A DNA stretch of 64,000 nt, from positions 1 through 64,000 of the forward strand of contig NZ_LQPE01000027.1 in the NCBI RefSeq assembly GCF_002101735.1, read 5' to 3'. The notes under the pieces were generated by a model. The model saw only the letters and a program-made list of their open reading frames with translations, did not search any database and had not been told where the DNA came from. Source of the DNA: Mycobacterium kyorinense (GTDB lineage Bacteria; Actinomycetota; Actinomycetes; Mycobacteriales; Mycobacteriaceae). Of this stretch, positions 22,304-29,996 are shown in pieces (the first letter of the stretch is position 1; each line of letters starts with the position of its first letter). The position numbers and the translations under genes are program-made.

Positions 22304-23223
22304 TGCGGCTGCGGCCCGGGCGCCCGGACATCGCCCGGTATGCCCATCGCTTTACCGTGCCGACTGCGGATTCCGGTGCGCCGCTGGCGGTGACGTGGAT
22401 GGGGGTCTCGACGCTGCTGCTCGACGACGGCTCGTCGGCGCTGATGACCGACGGCTACTTCTCCCGCCCCAGCCTGACGCGCATCGCGCTGCGCAAGGTG
22501 GCGCCCTCGCCTGCCCGGGTCGACGGCTGCCTGGCCCGGGCCAAGGTGTCGCGGCTGGAGGCCGTGATCCCGGTGCATACCCATATCGACCACGCGTTGG
22601 ACTCCGCGCTGGTCGCCGACCGCACCGGTGCGCAACTGGTCGGCGGCGAATCGGCAGCCAACGTGGGACGCGGGTATGGCCTACCGGCCGAGCGCATCAC
22701 GGTCGCGGCGTCCGGCGAGCCAATTGTGTTGGGCGCCTTCGAGTTGACGTTGATCGAGTCGCAGCATTGCCCACCCGATCGGTTTCCCGGTGCGATCACC
22801 GCACCGGTAGTCCCGCCGGTGAAGGCGTCGGCGTACCGCTGCGGGGAGGCCTGGTCGGCGATCGTGCACCATCGACCGTCGGGCCGGCGGTGCGTGATCC
22901 AGGGCAGTGCCGGTTTCGTCAAGGGCGCGCTGGCCGGGCAGCGCGCCGAGGTCGTCTACCTCGGCGTCGGACAGCTTGGCCTACAGCCGGAGGGCTACCT
23001 CGTCGACTACTGGACCGAGACGGTGCGCGCGGTGGGTGCGCGCAGAGTGGTGCCGATCCACTGGGACGACTTCTTCCGGCCTCTGTCGAAACCGTTGCGG
23101 GCGTTGCCATATGCGGGCGACGATTTGGATGCTTCGATGCGCGTGCTCGACCGGCTGGCCGCAGATGACGGAATCGCACTGGATATGCCGACGGTGTGGC
23201 GACGCGAAGACCCCTGGAACTGA
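22303..23223 (+). CDS. Metallo-beta-lactamase-fold hydrolase (Rv3577 type)
   Basis: A 306-residue protein with the metal motif HTHIDHALDS near residue 92 (HxHxDH), an ESQHCPP segment and a late VPIHWDDFF histidine. The fold is that of MBL hydrolases; the substrate is not evident. There is no clear signal peptide. Translationally coupled to pxpA and 6 bases before arsB2. Confidence 0.8.
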   Translation: MRLRPGRPDIARYAHRFTVPTADSGAPLAVTWMGVSTLLLDDGSSALMTDGYFSRPSLTRIALRKVAPSPARVDGCLARAKVSRLEAVIPVHTHIDHALDSALVADRTGAQLVGGESAANVGRGYGLPAERITVAASGEPIVLGAFELTLIESQHCPPDRFPGAITAPVVPPVKASAYRCGEAWSAIVHHRPSGRRCVIQGSAGFVKGALAGQRAEVVYLGVGQLGLQPEGYLVDYWTETVRAVGARRVVPIHWDDFFRPLSKPLRALPYAGDDLDASMRVLDRLAADDGIALDMPTVWRREDPWN

Positions 23224-23229
23224 AGAACA

Positions 23230-24471
23230 TTGACCTTACTTCTTGCGCTGCTGCTTCTTGCTGTCGTGCTGGGGTTCGCGGTGGCCCGGCCGCGGGGATG
23301 GCCGGAGGCGTTCGCCGCCGTTCCCGCCGTCGTCGTGCTGCTCGGGGTCGGCGCGATCTCGGTGCATCAGGCCGTGGCCGAAGTGGCCAGCCTGGCGCGG
23401 GTGGTCGCATTCCTGGGCGCGGTGTTGGTGCTGGCCAAGCTGTGCGACGACGAAGGCCTGTTCGAGGCGGCCGGCGCGGCGATGGCGCACTCCCGTTTCG
23501 GGCCGCAACGGCTGCTGCGGCAGGTGTTCGTCATCGCCGCCGTGATCACCGCAGCGCTGAGCCTGGACGCCACCGTGGTGCTGTTGACTCCGGTGGTGCT
23601 GGCGACGGTCCGGTGGTTGGGGGCGCCGGTGCGCCCACATGCGTATGCCAGCGCGCATTTGGCCAACGCCGCCTCGCTTCTGCTTCCGGTGTCGAACCTG
23701 ACCAACCTGCTCGCTTTTCACGTGGCCGACCTGTCGTTCGTCAAATTCACAGTGCTGATGACGCTGCCGTGGCTGGCGGCGGTCGCCAGCGTGTACGCGG
23801 TATTCCGGTGGTTTTTTAGGCGTGACCTTTCCGTGATGCCGGAGCGGCAGGAAATCGGGCCGCCGGCCCGGCCGCCGGTGTTCGTGCTGGCGGTGGTCGC
23901 GCTGACGTTGGCGGGGTTCGCGATCGCCGAAGCTGCCGGCGTGGCACCGGCCTGGGCGGCGTTGGCCGGGGCTTCGGTGTTGGCGGTACGCAGCCTCGCT
24001 CGACGGCACACCTCGGTGGTAGAGATCGTGCGCGCGGTCAACGTGCCGTTCCTGTTGTTCGTGCTGGCGCTCGGCGTGGTGGTGCAGGCCGTCATGCTCA
24101 ACGGGTTCGCCGACGGGATGCGGGCGGTTTTGCCGGCGGGCTCGGGCCTGCTTGCATTGCTGGGCATCGCGGCCGTTGCGGCCGTGCTGGCGAACATCGT
24201 CAACAACCTGCCCGCGACGCTGGTGTTGGTGCCGCTCGCCGCGAGTAGTGGGCCGGCGGCGATCCTGGCGGTGCTGATCGGGGTGAACATCGGACCGAAC
24301 CTGACCTATGTCGGATCGCTGTCGAACCTGCTGTGGCGCAGGGTGTTACGCCGCCACGACGTTCCAGCCAGCGTCGGCGAATACACCCGGCTCGGGCTGT
24401 GCACGGTCCCCACTGCGCTCGTCGCGGCGGTGCTGGCGCTGTGGGTCAGCGTGCGACTGCTGGGCGTTTAG
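23230..24471 (+). CDS. arsB2: ArsB/SLC13-type membrane permease
   Basis: A 413-residue polytopic membrane protein, the length of Rv3578 (ArsB2). About 10-12 hydrophobic helices can be read, starting at residue 2 (LLLALLLLAVVLGFAVA). Family segments include SLDATVVLLTPVVL and ANIVNNLPATLVLVPL, the two re-entrant loops of arsenite/anion permeases. Arsenite export is the name given to the family member; the true substrate is uncertain. The start is a TTG 6 bases after the MBL gene. This is the last core gene before the accessory region. Confidence 0.85.
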   Translation: MTLLLALLLLAVVLGFAVARPRGWPEAFAAVPAVVVLLGVGAISVHQAVAEVASLARVVAFLGAVLVLAKLCDDEGLFEAAGAAMAHSRFGPQRLLRQVFVIAAVITAALSLDATVVLLTPVVLATVRWLGAPVRPHAYASAHLANAASLLLPVSNLTNLLAFHVADLSFVKFTVLMTLPWLAAVASVYAVFRWFFRRDLSVMPERQEIGPPARPPVFVLAVVALTLAGFAIAEAAGVAPAWAALAGASVLAVRSLARRHTSVVEIVRAVNVPFLLFVLALGVVVQAVMLNGFADGMRAVLPAGSGLLALLGIAAVAAVLANIVNNLPATLVLVPLAASSGPAAILAVLIGVNIGPNLTYVGSLSNLLWRRVLRRHDVPASVGEYTRLGLCTVPTALVAAVLALWVSVRLLGV

Positions 24472-24691
24472 TAGCTGGCGATCTCTTTCACCAAGCATTC
24501 ATCACCGAATACGTTGAGCGACAAGGAATACCAGCATATCATGTCGACGCCCTGATATGAGTCTGGGCGTCGACCTGGGCGCTCTGGGGTGTCTACGGGC
24601 CACGGAAGGCGACGGCGTGCATGGAGATCGCCAAAGACGCCTACCAGGCGGCCCGCAGAATCATTCGCCGCTGGTCACGCAAGCAAGCCGC
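24472..24691. other. Degenerate sequence at left edge of accessory region
   Basis: No complete gene is seen. A plus-strand frame reads protein-like pieces, first up to a TGA at 24558-24560 (AFITEYVERQGIPAYHVDAL), then 34 codons at 24621-24725 (MEIAKDAYQAARRIIRRWSR). They look like scraps of a decayed gene but match nothing I know. Confidence 0.35.
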
Positions 24692-24877
24692 CTACAGCGA
24701 TGTCGGCAGCGGTTTCCGAGCGTAGTGGTACCGCGGACGGCCTACCGGACTGTGCAACGTCGCAATAGCAAGTTCGGCACCATTCTTTGCCGCCGAACTC
24801 GCCAAAGCCATCCCCGCACACGTGCCGGCCGCAATAGCCGAGTACTCGCTCAACCGCGCTCGCGAGGCGAGGGTCAC
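24692..24877 (-). CDS. Small hypothetical protein, third of a coupled trio
   Basis: A 61-residue frame starting at a GTG that overlaps the upstream stop in GTGA. It reads LSEYSAIAAGTCAGMALASS then a basic tail (RPRYHYARKPLP). I do not recognise it. Coupling to a better-supported neighbour is the only argument that it is real. Confidence 0.35.
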   Translation of the reverse strand: MTLASRARLSEYSAIAAGTCAGMALASSAAKNGAELAIATLHSPVGRPRYHYARKPLPTSL

Positions 24878-25224
24878 TGCCCGCTGGGTCCGTGTGTGAG
24901 GTCACGAATTTTCTGGGCATAGTCGGCTTCGATTCGGTTGATTGCAGCGTCCATGCGTTGCAGGCGTTGCTGATAGAGCGCGGCCTGTTCAGCGCGGGTG
25001 ATCTTCTCGGCGGTCAACATGACGTGGACCGCTGGGTCGTCGATGGTGGCCGGAACCGACCAGTCCCTGGGATCAGTCACGGTAGTGAACGTGTCGGTGT
25101 CCACCGCGTAGCCCTCGGATTCAATACGGCCGATCAAACGGATAAAGGGCTGGCGGCGCTCGTCGATGACATGTTGGCCTTCGCTCATCAGGTCGGCCAT
25201 CCGGGTCAACGTCACCGAGATCAC
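24874..25224 (-). CDS. Hypothetical protein with C-terminal coiled coil
   Basis: A 116-residue soluble protein from a GTG at 25224. The middle reads FTTVTDPRDWSVPATIDDPAV. The last 45 residues are charged and heptad-like (AEQAALYQQRLQRMDAAINR), so a short coiled coil is likely. No family recognised. The frame is open back to a TAA just upstream, and sequence before the GTG (VSAEIETLRV) looks coding, so a non-standard start is possible. It sits between two other small minus-strand frames and diverges from the ESX cassette. Confidence 0.5.
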   Translation of the reverse strand: MISVTLTRMADLMSEGQHVIDERRQPFIRLIGRIESEGYAVDTDTFTTVTDPRDWSVPATIDDPAVHVMLTAEKITRAEQAALYQQRLQRMDAAINRIEADYAQKIRDLTHGPSGQ

Positions 25225-25263
25225 CCGCAGCGTCTCGATCTCCGCACTTACCTGATTCTCGAC

Positions 25264-25440
25264 TTAGCTGCGGGTGATGGGCGCATCGGCGGGCGTCTGA
25301 TCGGTCAGCGCCCGGGCCCGTTCGATCAGATCACCCAATACCTCGCATGCCGCGGCGCCAATTACGCGATGCCCGAGGTCCTGTTCGAGCGCCTGCCGGC
25401 GTTGCTCCAATACGCGGCGCATTACATGCAGAGTCTTCAC
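25264..25440 (-). CDS. Small hypothetical protein (58 residues)
   Basis: A short frame that begins with GTG at 25440 and ends at TAA 25264. It is helical and charged (MRRVLEQRRQALEQDLGHRV, VLGDLIERARALTDQ), with a C-terminal TPADAPITRS. Not recognised. It is the first of three small minus-strand frames, 40 bases before the 116-residue protein. Confidence 0.4.
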   Translation of the reverse strand: MKTLHVMRRVLEQRRQALEQDLGHRVIGAAACEVLGDLIERARALTDQTPADAPITRS

Positions 25441-25712
25441 ACCGCATCGCCTCGTCGATGATGATTCACCGCCCGGCCAGCTATAAACCAGGTACCTAAC
25501 ACCATTGACCGGCCAACGACGAATCGAGGGTAATCACCGGCTGCCGCTCGACGACCCGCCGGCCCTTGCCCATACCTTGCGCTTCCGGGCGCGGTGGCGC
25601 CCCGCCGGTTCACGGCGGGATCGGTTTTGCCGCATCAGCTGGTGCTGGGACGACGGTAAACTACTGCCCAAACCGCACGGCAACCAGCTGGGCACGAGGT
25701 CGGACAACGGGA
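25441..25712. promoter_or_regulatory. Divergent region upstream of the ESX toxin cassette
   Basis: No gene is supported here. The 272 bases must hold the promoters of the small minus-strand ORFs and of the plus-strand EspC-like gene. I cannot pick a convincing -10/-35 pair. A frame upstream of the EspC-like ATG is open but has no protein character. Confidence 0.4.
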
Positions 25713-26045
25713 ATGGGCGACAATTTGCAGGTTGACCCGGTGCAGGCCCGGGTGGCAGGCGAGCACGTCGACACCCATGCCACGAATTTCCTGGCCGGAC
25801 ACGCGGCGGCCCATGAGCGCATCGCTACTACCCAGAGTGGGTTTATCGGGGAGTCTGCGGCGGCGTTAGCGGAGTTGACGGAGCACTGGAAAGACGAGAC
25901 CGCCGCTCATCACCGCGAACTGTGTGAACATGCCGACAAGTTGCGCACCGCGGCGGCGAAATATGAAACCACCGACACCGACGCGGGCGCGACCATTGAG
26001 GCTTCGGTGGCCGATCTGGCCCAGCGCATGAGCATGGGGATGTGA
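25713..26045 (+). CDS. EspC-like type VII secretion partner protein
   Basis: A 110-residue helical-hairpin protein that opens MGDNLQVDPVQARVAGEHVD, like EspC/DUF2580 ESX substrates (N-terminal xxLxVxPxxL). A central turn (TTQSGFIGESAAAL) replaces a strict WxG. After the second helix, YETTD (Y84-D88) fits the YxxxD/E type VII export signal. It is probably the co-secreted partner of the toxin, whose start overlaps this stop by 4 bases (ATGTGA arrangement). Confidence 0.75.
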   Translation: MGDNLQVDPVQARVAGEHVDTHATNFLAGHAAAHERIATTQSGFIGESAAALAELTEHWKDETAAHHRELCEHADKLRTAAAKYETTDTDAGATIEASVADLAQRMSMGM

Positions 26046-27826
26046 CGCGGGTGGGGCTGTGCATCGCCGATCTGCAGGAGTGGGACGCCGAGCAGATCAG
26101 CGAGTTCGCCGAGGCTGCTGCAGCGCGTGCACGGCACAGCCGCGAAGCCGCGCAAAACATTCCTAACCTGCCGGTGTTCACCACCTGGCACGGTGAGGCA
26201 GCCAGCACCGCTCAAGAGGGGCTGGCCAAGACCGGCGGCAAGATGGAGCTCTCGGCCCAAGATGCGTTCAAAGTCGCGCTGGGTGCTGGGCACGCCGCTC
26301 AGGAAGTCGCGGCGGTCAAAAAGGAACTGGCCGATATTTTCGCTGAGGCCAACGCCATGCCGGCCGTGCACATCGACACTAAAACCAACACGGTGAGCCC
26401 ACCGGACACCACCGGGTGGGCCGATGAAGATGTGCAGAAGGTCAAGACCAAAGTCGAAGAGCTGCAACACAAAATCTCAGCACTGCTGCTCAAAGCAGAG
26501 AAAGCCAACACCGATTTGGCCGCCGTGCTGCGCGCGGGCACCGGAACCCAGACACCCGATGGGCAACCGTCGGGCGATCCGCCTTCCGACCCGAACGCGC
26601 CGAACGCTAAATCGACACTGGACGACCTCGGCCGCGCCAACAACCAGGCCGTCGTGGACGCCATGGCCCGGGTCAAGGCGGCCCAAAAGGCTCTCGATGA
26701 GGCCTCGAAAGCGGCGTACACGCACGGCGCGGGCAGCCCCGAGGCCCAGGCCGCGCTGGCCAAACTGTCGGAGCTGAAAAAGAACCTCGCCACCGCTCTC
26801 GATGACCTGGGCAAAATCCCCAACTACTCGGGCATCGACCCCAAATCGGTGACCATCGGCCCGGACGGCAAGCTGCTGTTCAACTACACCCTCAACGGCC
26901 AAACGATGCAGGTGACCGGTTCACTGAAAAACGGCACCGGCGAGATCTTCGACCAGGGCACACACGCCTACTACACCTACAAAGACGGCAAACTCGTCGG
27001 CACCCGCATCCTCGATGAGGGCCGCGCACTCCCCGACGACCAGCTACTCCAGAACGCCGTCTTCGGCGCGGTGGGCGCCGGCCCCACCGCTATGGCCGGC
27101 AAAGCCGGCGCCGAAGCCGCCTGGCAAGGACTTCGAGCACTGTTCACCCGCGAAGCCCTCGCCGGCATCACCTCCGACAACGTGCTACCCCGCGCCCTCT
27201 CCGCAGCGGAGATCCGCGCCTCGATGGCCACCGCGGAACTAGACGGCCACGCTCCGGTACCTCACGCCCCGGTCGGTCCCGCCGCCGAACACCCCACTCC
27301 CTTACCCGCGGGCGACCATCCCGCACCACCGGTCACTCACGACCATCCGCTCCCTGAAAGCGGCCCCCACGATTCGCCACTACCGGGCGGCGATGGCGCA
27401 CACCCGCTGCCTCCTGAACCTGCGACATCCGGACCCGCATTCACCCTGGACAACCCGCTCGATCACATGGCCCCAGAACTGCGGGCATTGTCCGAACAGC
27501 ACCTCACTGGCAGTGGCGAAACGGTTCTTGGGCCATATAGTCCGGTGGGAGGTGGTCAGTCATACATCGATGTCGCACAGCAACACGGAGCCAGTTACTT
27601 CGACATCGGGGAAGCATGGAATGCTGCCACCCCCACCGAACGGCTGGCAGCGAATCAGCATGTGCTCGATATGGCAATCGCCAACCGCGACAGTATCACC
27701 TTGTCGGTGCCATTCAGTACGGTCAGGCCGGACACCTACACGGCAGCTGAAATCAGGTACCTAGAATTACATGGGTATCGCCAAGTAAGTGAAACCAGAT
27801 GGGTTCCATCCGGCGGAGGTAGCTAG
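26042..27826 (+). CDS. ESX-secreted polymorphic toxin
   Basis: A 594-residue modular protein. Residues 1-160: ESX/WXG-like helical domain, with W49-H-G51 in TTWHGEAAST and a long helix. Residues 160-260: alanine/lysine-rich coiled coil. Residues 260-400: a beta-rich segment (IGPDGKLLFNYTLNGQ, TYKDGKLVGTRI). Residues 400-468: Pro/His-rich linker. Residues 490-594: a compact C-terminal module (GSGETVLGPYSPVGG, GASYFDIGEAW, EIRYLELHGYRQVSE) that I infer to be the toxin. Its activity is not recognised. GC falls near 27500, where the module begins. Start GTG at 26042 is coupled to the EspC-like gene; an immunity-like gene follows after 2 bases. Confidence 0.75.
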   Translation: MTRVGLCIADLQEWDAEQISEFAEAAAARARHSREAAQNIPNLPVFTTWHGEAASTAQEGLAKTGGKMELSAQDAFKVALGAGHAAQEVAAVKKELADIFAEANAMPAVHIDTKTNTVSPPDTTGWADEDVQKVKTKVEELQHKISALLLKAEKANTDLAAVLRAGTGTQTPDGQPSGDPPSDPNAPNAKSTLDDLGRANNQAVVDAMARVKAAQKALDEASKAAYTHGAGSPEAQAALAKLSELKKNLATALDDLGKIPNYSGIDPKSVTIGPDGKLLFNYTLNGQTMQVTGSLKNGTGEIFDQGTHAYYTYKDGKLVGTRILDEGRALPDDQLLQNAVFGAVGAGPTAMAGKAGAEAAWQGLRALFTREALAGITSDNVLPRALSAAEIRASMATAELDGHAPVPHAPVGPAAEHPTPLPAGDHPAPPVTHDHPLPESGPHDSPLPGGDGAHPLPPEPATSGPAFTLDNPLDHMAPELRALSEQHLTGSGETVLGPYSPVGGGQSYIDVAQQHGASYFDIGEAWNAATPTERLAANQHVLDMAIANRDSITLSVPFSTVRPDTYTAAEIRYLELHGYRQVSETRWVPSGGGS

Positions 27827-27828
27827 GA

Positions 27829-28263
27829 ATGAAAACGCTCTTAGAGTACTTTTTGAAGTACTTCGACTTGCTGTACCTAGATCCGCGTTATCATATTACC
27901 GATTCGAAGACCCGCGGCCTAGAGGATACTGATGCATCCCTCCGACTTACTAGTCCGATACTCAGTTGGAACTTGACCAATAACCGCGGGCAATTCGAGC
28001 TGACCGTTGCACCTACCGATCGGGCGACGGCGGAAAACTGGTTCTGGGTCTCGCTGGTCAAACAGTACTTGGATGGTGACGACGAGATTGAATACCTCTC
28101 TGCCGCGAAAGAAATCGAATGGCTGCGAAAAAATAGCAGTCGCGTCGAGCAGCTATTTTCTGACAAGTCGGTCGACACCGCATGCGAAACCCTCAGGACA
28201 TTGCGGCAATTCAACTCAGATCGGTACTGGACGCGTTGGAGGCAACAGGAGGGGCTCACCTAA
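27829..28263 (+). CDS. Putative immunity protein A1 for the adjacent toxin
   Basis: A 144-residue acidic soluble protein starting MKTLLEYFLKYFDLLYLDPR. It begins 2 bases after the toxin stop, with GGAGG upstream inside the toxin end, as immunity genes do. Roughly half of its residues match the next gene by eye. Base composition is clearly lower in GC than flanking core genes. No enzymatic motif is seen; the immunity role is inferred from position and duplication. Confidence 0.65.
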   Translation: MKTLLEYFLKYFDLLYLDPRYHITDSKTRGLEDTDASLRLTSPILSWNLTNNRGQFELTVAPTDRATAENWFWVSLVKQYLDGDDEIEYLSAAKEIEWLRKNSSRVEQLFSDKSVDTACETLRTLRQFNSDRYWTRWRQQEGLT

Positions 28264-28317
28264 TCGAGGCCCCACTCCTGGGATAATACTTTGGTTCCAC
28301 CAACGGGGAGCACCGAA

Positions 28318-28737
28318 ATGAAGACCCTCTTAGAGTTCTATCTGAAGTATTTCGACTTCCTGTATTTGGATCCGCATTATCGCATTACGAATTCCAGGAC
28401 CGGGGGTGTTGCAACGATCAACGCCTCATTGACACTCACAGGACCTCTACTTAGTTGGCAGCTCGCTAATGACCGGGGACAGATGCAGTTTTATGTCGCA
28501 CCAACTAAGTTGAATGCACCCGAAAACTGGTTCCGCCTCCCGGTAATTCGCCAGCATCTTGATGGGTACGACGAGACGAACAGGGTTCCTGCGGAGGAGA
28601 CAGTGGCGTGGATTCGCGATAACCTGGGTCGCATAGAAGATCTGTTCTCAGACTCTTCAGCCGTTCAGTCATGTAAGGCAGTTACTGAACTGGAAAACGC
28701 AAATGCAATTAAGTATTTTGGTCCGCCCAAGACATAG
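28318..28737 (+). CDS. Putative immunity protein A2 (paralogue of A1)
   Basis: A 139-residue protein sharing MKTLLE, LKYFD, LYLDP, LSW, NDRGQ-like, VAPT, ENWF, LDG and LFSD blocks with the preceding gene. ATG at 28318 has GGGGAG just upstream; a longer frame from 28291 lacks conservation with A1. It may protect against a related toxin whose gene is no longer here. Low GC like A1. Confidence 0.62.
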   Translation: MKTLLEFYLKYFDFLYLDPHYRITNSRTGGVATINASLTLTGPLLSWQLANDRGQMQFYVAPTKLNAPENWFRLPVIRQHLDGYDETNRVPAEETVAWIRDNLGRIEDLFSDSSAVQSCKAVTELENANAIKYFGPPKT

Positions 28738-28765
28738 GTCGAGGAAGCCAAGCCACCAGCGGTGC

Positions 28766-28957
28766 TTCTGGCCCGTTTACGTCATAAACGACCCCACCGC
28801 GCTCCCGTCCGGCTGGCACATCGAGCAATCGCAAGCCGCCCCCTGGTTCCACCAGCCCGGCGGCGGCACACAATACAGAATCATCGCGCCACCCGGAGAA
28901 AAGGCGTCCGTGGACAGGTTGGTTGAGTTCGGTTACCTGAAAGTGGTTGGCAAATGA
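28766..28957 (+). pseudogene. Orphan C-terminal fragment of a TNT-domain toxin
   Basis: An open stretch of about 60 codons with no proper start. It reads FWPVYVINDPTALPSGWHIE, then APWFHQPGGGTQYRI, then LVEFGYLKVVG and stop. This is the C-terminal end of the TNT fold (the CpnT NAD glycohydrolase), including the GGGxQY block with the conserved Gln. The N-terminal half of TNT, with the catalytic Arg region, is absent. The stop overlaps the next ATG (ATGA), so the toxin-immunity junction is preserved. Likely a displaced toxin cassette, silent unless recombined. Confidence 0.65.
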
Positions 28958-29442
28958 CGAATGATTTCAGCCGATTGTGTTCGGCGTGGATTGAATGGAC
29001 CGGCATGCTCCGCATGCCTGGCGTATCAGTCTCGACTGAGTGCGGCGACTGCCAGGTCAGCTTCATCTCCGATGACCAATCTTTTCACCTACGTCAAGAT
29101 GACAACTGGTGGATTGTTGACGAAGTCGACGATCGCAACAAACGCTATAACGCGACCGCTACACTATCCACATTCCAGTTGGCGGAAAAGTACCTCATTT
29201 GGAGATGGGCCTCGTTTACTCGGAACGCGCTACGGCTAGAAGCCTTCGGGCCTCAATTGTACAAGCAAGGGTACAGCAGCGATGTAAGTTTGGCGCCGGC
29301 TGAAAGTGAATGGCGCGTTGAGTTGCAGTCGTCCGCCGGCAATGCGATTCTGCCTCAATCGGATGCCACGATATTTAGCCATCTGATACTGAAATCGGTG
29401 GATGAGATTGAAGAGATGGTAATGAATGGCGTCGGTCGATAA
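28954..29442 (+). CDS. Putative TNT immunity protein B1
   Basis: A 162-residue soluble protein whose ATG overlaps the stop of the TNT fragment. Shared blocks with the next gene include VSVSTEC, FHLRQD, WWIVDEVDDR, LSTFQLAEKYLIW, LYKQGYSSDV and ATIFSHLI-KSVDEIE. Its place behind a TNT domain is that of the antitoxin IFT in CpnT loci, and it looks like an Imm61-type immunity protein, but I have not confirmed the family. GC is near 50 percent, far below core genes. Confidence 0.6.
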   Translation: MTNDFSRLCSAWIEWTGMLRMPGVSVSTECGDCQVSFISDDQSFHLRQDDNWWIVDEVDDRNKRYNATATLSTFQLAEKYLIWRWASFTRNALRLEAFGPQLYKQGYSSDVSLAPAESEWRVELQSSAGNAILPQSDATIFSHLILKSVDEIEEMVMNGVGR

Positions 29443-29522
29443 TAGTGGGAGCTGTAGAAAACCCTCTGGATAGGCGACATCACAGAATTCGTCAGGTGGT
29501 GATTCCTAGGGAGGGCCAATCA

Positions 29523-29996
29523 ATGGTAGATTTCCCGCGCTTATCGGCGAACTGGTACCAATGGGCACCGGGGATTGGTGGCGGCGATATATCCGTCTCG
29601 ACGGACTGCGACGACTGCGAGATCCTATTCGGTTCCGGTGACCATTCGGTACACCTTCGCAATGACCGATCCTGGTGGGTAGTCGATACGGTGGACGACC
29701 GTCACCACCGACAAAATGCGATTGCTAAGCTGTCGACCTTCGATCTAGCAGAAAAGTACCTAGTCTGGGACTGGGTGACTCTCGCGCGTTCCAGCCTTGC
29801 GTCCGGGTCGTTGGGGGCCGATTTGTACAGGCAGGGTTATGCGCCCGGAGTCGAGGTTTCCGAATTAGGTGATGGACACATTAAAATATGCTTGAATGGC
29901 GACTGCGCTATTTTGATCTCAGGTACCGCAACGATCTTTAGCCACCTCATGTCTAAATCAGTGGATGACATTGAGCAGATCGCTAACAAAGCCTGA
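29523..29996 (+). CDS. Putative TNT immunity protein B2 (paralogue of B1)
   Basis: A 157-residue paralogue of the preceding protein (VSVSTDC, WWVVDTVDDRHHR, LSTFDLAEKYLVW, LYRQGYAPGV, ATIFSHLMSKSVDDIEQI). GGGAGG at 29509-29514 marks ATG 29523; the frame upstream of this is not conserved with B1. A second copy with no toxin fragment of its own suggests cassette accumulation. Confidence 0.6.
   Translation: MVDFPRLSANWYQWAPGIGGGDISVSTDCDDCEILFGSGDHSVHLRNDRSWWVVDTVDDRHHRQNAIAKLSTFDLAEKYLVWDWVTLARSSLASGSLGADLYRQGYAPGVEVSELGDGHIKICLNGDCAILISGTATIFSHLMSKSVDDIEQIANKA

Noticed and set aside
24621..24725. Plus-strand 34-codon frame MEIAKDAYQAARRI
   Set aside because: Protein-like but short, no family, and opposite a coupled minus-strand frame; listed only as degenerate sequence.
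28007..28321. A 104-codon plus-strand frame over the first immunity gene
   Set aside because: Out of frame with a conserved paralogous pair; only its last residues (WFHQ) were noted as a possible relic.
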